The translations under genes were made by a program, and so were the position numbers. Below the pieces are notes generated by a model. It did no database searches. It saw only the letters and a program-made list of their open reading frames with translations, and was not told where the DNA came from. Positions 56,437-64,000 of a stretch of 64,000 nucleotides of DNA are shown piece by piece. Where the stretch lies: contig JACGCM010000882.1 in the NCBI GenBank assembly GCA_014058105.1, positions 868,001 to 932,000 of the forward strand, in the 5' to 3' direction. Origin of the DNA: Kingdonia uniflora. Lineage: Eukaryota > Streptophyta > Magnoliopsida > Ranunculales > Circaeasteraceae. Each line of letters begins with the position of its first letter. Position 1 is the stretch's first letter.

Positions 56437-57331
56437 TTTGTGTGTGTGTGTGTGTTTTTTTTTATTCTTTGTCTTTACAAGTTCATACTTCATGAGAGTT
56501 TATTAAGCTAATACTGCTTTTCTCGAGAAAAATCGACGGATGTAAACGAAGACGACCTTCATTCTTGAGTCAATTATTATTTTATTTTTGTTCAAAGGAC
56601 CTACCCAATTTTATTATCTCAACTACCGTAGTTATACGAAATTTATGGTTTTAAACCTAATTTATACATGAGCATCTCCAACAATATTCGAGAATATTAA
56701 CACCGCTCGTCTTCTTTCGCAGGCGCAGCAGAGCGATTCCTTAAGCGTTCTTAGAGGGTATCGTGAGGTACGTTGTTCTTTAGACGGTTCCGTTGACAAA
56801 GATTCTCCATAAAACCCCAACAATTTGTTAAAATTTGTACCTCAAGACTCCCCAACAAAGATAGTCCATCGATCTATGCTACTATTGATTAAGCGCCTAA
56901 ATTCTGCTAAAAGTTTAAAATTGGATAAGTAGAATTGTTAGGCGCCGGTTAGACATGACGCATGTCTGACAGGCGCGTAAATTACAAATAAATTACTACA
57001 ATTATATTTAAGAAAGATGAGAGCAAGAATGACTCAACAAGCCACTGATTAGTGGATTCATTAATACAAATAAAAGTTCACATCATCAGGCCACCATTTA
57101 TATCAAGTGGCCTTTAATCAATTATCCACCACAACCTTCCCGACCCAAAATAGAAGAAAAAAAGGACAGACAACATGAAGGTCTAGACTTGATGTATACA
57201 CGACAGACATACTTGACTATCTCCCGTCAATGACCAACCGTAATAAACTTACGGATCACGAAATGAACAGGCAATGAGATTTGGGAGAAACTGACTAGCG
57301 ACCCAACAACGAAACGAGAAGCTTCAATAAC
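56437..57331. other. intergenic region between membrane-protein gene and importin gene
   Basis: The (CA/GT)n microsatellite at 56,440-56,458 lies in the 5' leader of the membrane-protein gene. No further gene is seen. The stretch gagcatctccaac (56,671-56,683) resembles common MITE ends, but no partner was found. 57,000-57,331 is the probable importin 3' UTR. Confidence 0.5.
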
Positions 57332-60320
57332 TCATGAAACTAAAACTCGCCCAAGCATACCCTGTGTCCAAGTTGCAGTCTCCTTGATCTGATCATCATC
57401 AGACTCTAGACACTCACCCAAGAATTCTGCGTAGAAGGTTCTGTCTTTTAGCAATATCTTCATATTCGGACCCAGAGTGTCAGCGAGATCACCCATTACT
57501 GCAACTGCAGCTTTAGTAACACCTTCCTCCCTGCAAGCATCAATGCAAACAAAGTCTCTTAGCTACATAATCACATCGTAGATACGAGCAAGTCCTTAAA
57601 CACACCAATGAGACGTTTTTCATATCTCAATCACTATGAAATCAATATCAATTAACCATAACCAAATGATTTGAGAAAAAGACTAATCAGAAAGAAGGGA
57701 ACAAATGCATTACAATATAACTTGATTGGGTCAATTCGGCAATATACCGATAATAATCAAGCATACCACAGCTGAGGAAAAAAATTCCAATCTCTTTTTG
57801 CAGAATTGTTTGAATATGAACCGTATGGTTACGCTGAGAATCAATTTGTATCTACAGATACTACATGATAACATGAAGTACTAAGAAGAAGTGTATATAC
57901 CTGGATTTGTCTCTGACAACAACTTCTATAAACTGCAAGAGATGAGCAGCATGAGGCAACATCAGCTCTGCCTTCAAATTTTTCATTCCCTGAAGGATAC
58001 CCGAGTAAGCTTCAAATATGCCGCGTCTAAGCTGGTTACCATAATCCACCATGTCTTCATCATCAGTCTCCATCTGTGCACAAACCTCCGAAGCACCCTG
58101 CATCATTGGCATTGCATAAGGCAGGTATTTCTCAAAGTACTGACCAATGGCAAGAGCAATGTCCCCAAAGCAGGAGAATATTGGGGGCTTGACGGATCGA
58201 TGAAGCATCCCATTTGACAAGTCTTTCAGAAGATGTGTCATAATACCATCACAGTAAGGTAGGATTTTGTCGTCCAACGCACGGCATATATCACCGACCA
58301 CCCCAACAGATATAGCACAAACCTGGTATTCCTCAAAATTCTGTAATCCCATCTCCAAATACCTGTAGAACTCCTTCATATAATTCTCAAAATGAGATCC
58401 AGTTGCATAAGCTAAAGCCCCAATAGCTAGCATTGCTTCCTCGTGCACTGTAGAGCTACGACATGCAAAGACCTTGAGGAACAACATCATCATTTGGTCA
58501 GCAGATTGAAGGATTATTGGCTTTGTTTCATCGGAAGCACTCAATTTCTGGATAATAATCTGAAGAACACCACATAGTAAAGCTTGCAGGTCTCCTTGCT
58601 TTTCTCTATCATCTGATGAAAGAATTTGGAGATCCATTGTTTGCCCCAACTTGTTCATGATGACAGGAAGAAGCTGCCCAATAATATGTGACGTCTCCGC
58701 AATATTGGCACATCTCACAACCTCGTTAAGAGTTTCATAAGCATAACCTTTGAGTCTAGAATCAGTAGCATCCGTACGATCAGCCGTAGCAATAAGAGAA
58801 GTTATTGTGTCAGGGAGGTAGGGTGAGAGGAGAGAAGTACTTGACCCAGCATTTTCGTACCCCTGCGCAAGGAAGTAGATAGCCCCACAAACCTTCCCAG
58901 ATACATTAGGAACATCTTTTATACTTTGCAGCAATACCCCCATGATACGTGGGAGATTTGCAGGAGATATTATAGAAAATCCATTAGCAGGACAATGTAA
59001 TATCTCGAATATTCGACTCAGAGTCCAAGCAGTCGTGTCCTTTATGTGGCTGTTGTCGACATTCATCGCATTAAGCAAAAACTCCAAACCAGCATTCACG
59101 AGTGGTGAAAGCTTCTCAACAGAAGGACCTTCCAAGATAGACCCAAATGCAAAAGTGGCTGCCTCACGGCTACGCCAGTCTGTCTTTGCTATGTTTGCCT
59201 CCACGAAAGGCATCACGAGAGGTACTATATCATCTCCAACGGTCTTTGCAACAAGCCCCAAACATGTACCCCCTGCCATGGAAAGACTCCAAACTCCATC
59301 CTCCTGATCCTGATCCTCATCTTGCTTCAACAATGTCTCCAACAACAAAGGAACCAAAGATGACAAAGCCTTCTGTATGAAGCACGAATGTGGAGCGGCA
59401 GAATCTCCACTTTCAGTGCCACAGTAGTCTTGAAGTTCAATCTCTTCATCACAAATGGAGCTCCAGAACTCAATTGCTTGAAGGGCAACCGGCTCTTCAT
59501 CTCCCTTCACTGCCTTTGCTGTAAGTTCAAAGAGAGTCTGCATATACGGTTCGAGCACCTCGTAGTAAGTTGATGATATCGAAACCAAACACTCAAAAGC
59601 AGCCTGCCTAATCTCAGTCTCTTTAGCCATGGAGGCCTCACAAACCACCTTCATGATATAGTTTCGTTCCATCTCATTCTCAAAGTTGGTTTGCGCAAAA
59701 TCCAAAGCATTATACAGAGCCCTTGTTGCCGCGAGACGGACTTCAGGGCCATGATCAGCAAGTGTCATTCCTTGAACAACAGCAGTAAGAACGGAGTTCA
59801 CCTCCTCTTGCATAAGATCATTATGGGATATCTCCTCGCAAACATACCCAAGTGTTTCCAAGGTACCTTGCTTAAGGGAAGCAAGATTGTCTTGTTGTGT
59901 CATATTGGCGAGCAATAACCCTATGAGCTCCGGCCATTCCTTCCGTGGAATTTCAACCGCAGCAACTTTCGCAATTACTTGCGAGGAAGAATGCCTAGCT
60001 TCTGATACAGAAGAAGCCAGAGTCCTTAAAAGCAACTCTTTGACTTGAGACTTCAGTGCCTTATCAATTTCCACCCATTGTTGAGTAAGCTGTTCTCTCC
60101 TGACAGAGTCTTTAGCATCCAACGAGTTCTTAAGTAAGATACCCGCTAAAGTACGGGATGCAGGCGGTTTTTCCTCATTTGATAACTCGTGCGACAAAGA
60201 GAGAAGGTAATTAGGAAGATTCTGCTCTTGAAACTGGGTAAGGTTGCTTTCCGCAACAGTCCTAACATTTGCATCTGCCGACTGAGCAGATAATAGAACC
60301 TGAGTTATCTCCATAGCCAT
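57332..60320 (-). CDS. KPNB1: importin subunit beta-1 (two coding exons)
   Basis: Coding exons are 60320-57901 and 57530-57332, joined by a GT...AG intron in phase 2 (R at AG|G), giving 872 residues. The start is ATG 60320 (MAMEITQVLLSAQ), the usual importin-beta start. An upstream in-frame TTG at 60335 is not a credible start. The protein is a superhelix of HEAT repeats that carries NLS cargo, with importin alpha, through the nuclear pore and releases it on RanGTP. Visible signatures are AESNLTQFQEQNLPNYLLS, the acidic loop LLKQDEDQDQEDGVWSLSMA near residues 335-355, FGSILEGPSVEKLSP, YENAGSSTSLLSPYLPD and KPPIFSCFGDIALAI, then the C-terminal LGPNMKILLKDRTFYAEFL. The frame is complete with no stops, so the gene looks functional. 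A 5'-UTR intron is described separately. Confidence 0.95.
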
Positions 60321-60336
60321 TTTCTCCTCCCCCAAA

Positions 60337-61109
60337 CTACATCGAACATGAAATTAGAATAAGAACCCACAATTTAATAAATTAATAAAATAACCACAGA
60401 AGAATAACAAATTACAAAACCCAAAATACAAGTGAGTTACGAGCAGCCACCTAACTTTGAATTGAAGGAATGCCCTGCATTTTATTTATTTTTGCTAAAA
60501 CCCCAATTTTTGCTAACAAAAAAACTCAAAATACAAGTGAGATATGTGCAGAACCAGCTCAAACTTACAACATCCACTTACGCGAACACCTAACTTTAAA
60601 TTAAAAGTCTGTCCCTCAATTTTAGCTAAACCCCCAATTTGTTTTCTATTTCACAAACCTCTTAACCTAATTTGTATTTGCCCAAACAAATCGGCGAACT
60701 CTAAATCTCACACTTTGAGAACTCCGAAGCATCGGTCTAATATCTCTACCCATCGAATCCCATATTCCAAACTAAAATGCAAACAAATAGAAACCCTAAA
60801 CCTAAAACTAAAACTTAAACCTCAACCTAAACCTAAATAACACATCCAATCAAATTAAACAAACAACACCCAACGATTACAGTTCAACTTCAATCAACAA
60901 CATAGATCTAATGATTTCTACCAACATAATGATAAATCAATTAAACAAACACAAAACCCTAATTTCTCAACACGAGTTACAAACAAATGCAATAGTAAAC
61001 CCTAATTCACGATGATAACACCACAACTAACGAAATCGATTGGTCTAATCAAGCAAATGAAACTATAAACCCTAATTTAAGAAGTCAAAGAGGGGAAGGA
61101 AACAAGTAC
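60337..61109 (-). other. 5'-UTR intron of the importin beta-1 gene
   Basis: On the minus strand a leader exon ends TCGAAG|GTACTTG at 61110/61109. An acceptor GATGTAG|TTTGG at 60337/60336 lies 16 bases before the ATG. The 773-bp intron is AT-rich, contains many CCTAAACC-like stretches, and lacks any coding content. Leader introns are common in housekeeping plant genes and often raise expression; that is family knowledge, not seen here. Confidence 0.65.
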
Positions 61110-61110
61110 C

Positions 61111-61240
61111 TTCGATTTGAATCACAGCACAAGCAAAGAACACAAACTTTGTTTTAGGGTTTGTGAGCGAGAAACGCCGAATCGAAGACCGAGATTAAAA
61201 TCGAGAGAGAGAGATTTGTTCTCTTTCGATACTAGTGGAA
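61111..61240 (-). promoter_or_regulatory. importin beta-1 leader exon and promoter edge
   Basis: The minus-strand leader contains a (CT)n run (tctctctctcgattttaatc, near 61,190-61,212) and AAACCCTAAAAC, typical of plant 5' UTRs of translation- and growth-related genes. Transcript ends are not determined. Confidence 0.5.
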
Positions 61241-61732
61241 GTTTTTGGGTTTTTTTTTTCTTTTTCGAAATGGTTGTAGAAGCGGGAGTGTCAGTGGTGT
61301 GGGTGCCTATTTGAACTCTCTGCTCCAATTTCCAGGTTTCAAACCCTAACTCTGTTATAACGTTTCATCAACAATCGTCCTAGGACTATCTCCACCAGTG
61401 CTCTGGTGCTTAAAGTTTGAGAAGAGAGTGTGGGGGTACTCACCATTCACCAAGGTTTATTCTGATTTACCCAATATGCGTGTATGTGCGAACTTCATAG
61501 GCCACATGGATAAGACAGGGTACACGACGATAAATTATGAATTCAGATCACTTTGTTCAACAATTAGAAAAAAAAATGCACATTATCTGACCAACCGGTA
61601 GGGAGGTCACTCTACACATAACTATATTTTTTGCTCTTGGTGGTTACAAAGAGGCTAGAAAGCTTTTAGGGATATCTAAAATACCATTTAGCTTTTTCTT
61701 TATTTTTAGTTTGTGTTAGTTGTACACACAGT
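61241..61732. other. intergenic, no recognised feature
   Basis: Nothing is identified beyond the upstream region of importin. Short frames have no motifs. Confidence 0.5.
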
Positions 61733-62365
61733 TGTTAGGAGTACGGCTCAAAAATTGGGAAAGTCGTTCGAACGAGTGGGGAAGTTAGTCGAACGACAGA
61801 GTTTCCGTTGAAGTTGTTCGAACGAAAATAGTTTTTGGGCCAAAATTCTAGTGGATAGTCAAATGGTAGTTTAAACGACCTAATGACTCGTTCGAACGAA
61901 ATTGGCTTTGTTTGCTTGTTTTGAAGGGGATTTGATCCCAAGCGAAGGATTATCTCGTGATGCGTATTTTGGAGATGACCTAATGTAATGCCTATAAATA
62001 GAGTGTATGTTAAATGCCTTTATATAGGAGAAAAGAGTTATAGAGAGAAAAATGATAAATATAGGGTTTAGCTCTGGAGAGATTTATTGGGTTTTCTTTC
62101 TAGGGGTTCTTACTATGACTATATGTAAGGGTAGAGGTGAGGTTTGAGTGATATCTGTAATTTTTTGTAACCCTAGTGTGATAATATATTCGTCGTGCTT
62201 GCCTGGGGTAATTTTGATCATGTTTAGGGTTTCCACATAAATTAAACCTTGTGTACGTGTTTTATTGCCTTTATTCGAATTCTCCTTGGTTAGAGTTAGT
62301 TCTTCGAGTTATTGTTAATCGTATTGTGCTTCCGCGTTGTGATTTGCCCCCTCGGTTCTCCAACA
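61733..62365 (+). mobile_element. solo LTR with target duplication
   Basis: This is 633 bp, starting TGTTAGGAGTACGG and ending CTCCAACA. The 5-bp flanks ACAGT (61728-61732) and ATAGT (62366-62370) differ at one C/T. A TATA box (cctataaatagag) is at about 61,991-62,003. Upstream are TTCGAA palindromes at about 61,762 (TCGTTCGAACGA), 61,817 and 61,889. No internal region remains. Confidence 0.88.
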
Positions 62366-62411
62366 ATAGTAATAAGTTGGGAAAACAATAGGTATTTTAG
62401 GTAAGATGAAA

Positions 62412-63510
62412 GGGGAAGGATTCCCCTATACTCCCATTTTGCTACACTCTTTGCTACACTCTCTCCTCTCCACTCAATCCTCTAACTCACCTTCCCACTT
62501 AGCTTTCCCTCTCTCCCACTCAACTCTCCCTCTCTCCCACGTGGAAAAAATAATAATACAAAAAAAAAAAAACTTTCTCTCTCCACTCCAACTCATTCGC
62601 TCTCTCTCTCTCTCACTCACTAACTCAGTCGCTCTCTCTCTCACTCACTAACTCAGTCGCTCTCTCTCTCTCTCACTCACTCACTCACTCAGTCGCTCTC
62701 TCTCTCGCTCTCCATTGAGCTCACTCAGTCACCGTGGTACCTTTGTCGAATTCACGGTCAACAATGGAATTGTACTACGGAGGTAACATGGTTCTTGATC
62801 TTGTTTGAATAACGGTGGTCAATGGACGACATCCTAACATCTACCAATATCTACTCCAAAAATTGAAAAAAAAAAAACAAAAAGGAAACAATGTGTAGAA
62901 TTCGACAAAAATAAAATTTATTGTCTAAGTCAAATTTTTAACAATTCGACAATTTGTCGAATTGTTAGAGGATTCGACAATAAATTATTGAATTGTTAAA
63001 AGATTCGATAATAAATGATCGAATTGTTAGAGGATTCAACAATAAATTATTGAATAGTTAGAGGATTTGACAATAAATTATCGAATAGTTAGAGGATTCG
63101 ACAATAAATTGTTGAATTAACAGGACTCAACTCTCTCTCTCTCCACTCGACTCTTTCTCTCAACTCTGTTACTCAACTCTCTCTCTCTAGACTCTGTCAC
63201 TCAACTCTCTCTCTCTCACTTGTATCGCTCCGACAACTCGTCGCTCTCTCTCTCCCGCTAAAATTTGAATTTGAATCTTGCCGTACAGAGCGAGTGAGAG
63301 AGACAGAGTGAGTTGGGTGGAGAGAGAGAGATAGAGTTTTTTTTTAATATTTTTTTGGCCACGTGGGAGAGAGGGAGAGTTAAGTGGGAGAGGGGGATAG
63401 CTTAGTAGGAGAGAGGGAGAGCTGAGTGGGCAGGTGAGGTGGCGATTTAAGTGGAGAAGAGAGAGTGTAGAAGGTGTGTAGCAGATTGAGAGTGTGGGGA
63501 ATCCTCCCCC
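62412..63510. mobile_element. 1.1-kb MULE-like non-autonomous element
   Basis: A perfect 9-bp target duplication AAGATGAAA (62403-62411 and 63511-63519) flanks inverted repeats of about 170 bp: left GGGGAAGGATTCCCC, right (inverted) GGGGGAGGATTCCCC. Both arms continue with pyrimidine-rich blocks and CCCACGTGG near their inner ends. The interior has (CT)n and CTCA repeats, five 31-bp tandem units, and no transposase. The frames at 62406-62651 and 63537-63187 are low-complexity arm sequence, not genes. Confidence 0.92.
62964..63118. repeat. five tandem 31-bp repeats inside the MULE-like element
   Basis: The unit gttagaggattcgacaataa plus a variable attattgaatt-type end occurs five times without spacers (62964, 62995, 63026, 63057, 63088). 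Each unit contains an inverted ATTCGAC/GTCGAAT-type pair. Confidence 0.92.
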
Positions 63511-63519
63511 AAGATGAAA

Positions 63520-64000
63520 ACATATATCTCTACTCACATTTCTCTTAATTTTCTTTCTTCTCTTTTCTTCTATCTTTTCTTCTCCTCTCCTAGGAAGTAG
63601 TTTTGTTTCTATCCCTTATCTTTTTAAACTCCATGCGTATGTGTTTGTTTCTATCCCTTCTCTTTCTAAACTCCATGCATCTGTGCATGCTACTTGAAAA
63701 ATGATCATTCTTCTAACTCGTAAAAAAAAAAAAAAAAAAAAACTCTTTTATTCGGCGATGAAACTTTCAAGTTGTCAAATTATATGATGTTGTTCGAATC
63801 AAGGTGATCCAATCTACTAACACTTATAATCGGAAAAAGTCTACCAGAAACACAAATATAAAACCAAAAGGACAATAAGAAATTTACGCTGTCGGTCCCA
63901 CCGTTATGCGGTAAACTAGTTGTATGAAAAATAGTTTCATAACTGTATGAAAATTCGGTTCTTCGTAAACATTAGACATCATTACAGCATTCGAGTTAGT
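63520..64000. other. repeat-rich terminal stretch, no gene
   Basis: A pyrimidine-rich tract spans 63,541-63,595. A ~50-bp direct repeat (gtttctatccctt...aaactccatgc) occurs at 63,604 and 63,648. A run of 21 A is at 63,722-63,742. Nothing else is recognised. Confidence 0.7.

Noticed and set aside
57861..57900. importin beta ending at 57861 by readthrough of the exon end
   Set aside because: The GT donor at 57900 and the exon at 57530-57332 restore the conserved C-terminus in frame.
60321..60335. importin start at 60335
   Set aside because: The codon there is TTG, not ATG. The family start MAM... begins at ATG 60320.
62964..63118. 31-bp tandem repeats resembling a CRISPR array
   Set aside because: The units are contiguous with no unique spacers and lie in a plant MULE-like element. 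There are no cas genes.
63187..63537. protein-coding frames at 62406-62651 and 63537-63187
   Set aside because: They are low-complexity translations of the inverted-repeat arms of a transposon.

Overview
The window is nuclear DNA of a flowering plant, almost certainly a eudicot. It has plant-type introns, CC-NBS-LRR (CNL) resistance genes, an Ole e 1-like gene, a plant-type BUBR1 gene and plant Ty1/copia, Ty3/gypsy, L1-type LINE, MULE-like and hAT-like elements. I could not identify the species.

Bases 1-50,100 are a decayed tandem array of CNL disease-resistance genes, all on the + strand, repeatedly hit by transposons. Three recognisable copies exist: A (1827-4841), B (17686-26121, split by a 5.1-kb copia element) and C (31452-34702). 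There are also LRR or leader remnants at 8876-9356 plus 16097-16135, 16845-16892, 48738-48860 and 49605-50120. Every copy is broken by frameshifts, stops or insertions. Copies A and C are each followed by an Ole e 1-like secreted-protein pseudogene, so the ancestral duplicated unit was CNL plus Ole e 1-like. Transposons fill the gaps. A copia 3' end (1-1826) sits in copy A. A solo LTR and a LINE with a 16-bp target duplication sit in the first Ole e 1-like pseudogene. A solo LTR and a complete minus-strand copia element (9357-16096) sit in an LRR fragment. A complete copia element (17735-22873) sits 49 bp into copy B. Several terminal-inverted-repeat elements and a SIRE-like copia element (37817-45720) complete the set.

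Bases 50,670-61,240 are a quieter, gene-bearing stretch, all on the minus strand. It holds an orphan kinase C-lobe exon, a five-exon BUBR1/Mad3-type spindle-checkpoint gene, a 666-residue multi-pass membrane protein of unknown function, and an importin-beta-1 gene with a 5'-UTR intron. These three full-length genes look intact and are probably the only functional protein genes here.

Bases 61,240-64,000 are again repeats: a solo LTR with its target duplication and a 1.1-kb MULE-like element with a 9-bp target duplication and five 31-bp tandem repeats.

The most unusual signal is a palindrome centred on TTCGAA (TCGTTCGAACGA or CTATTCGAATAG). It is repeated about 3-8 times in the U3 region of each of five retrotransposon loci with otherwise different LTRs, always upstream of the likely TATA box. 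All boundaries and identities come from reading the sequence. No alignment or database search was run.
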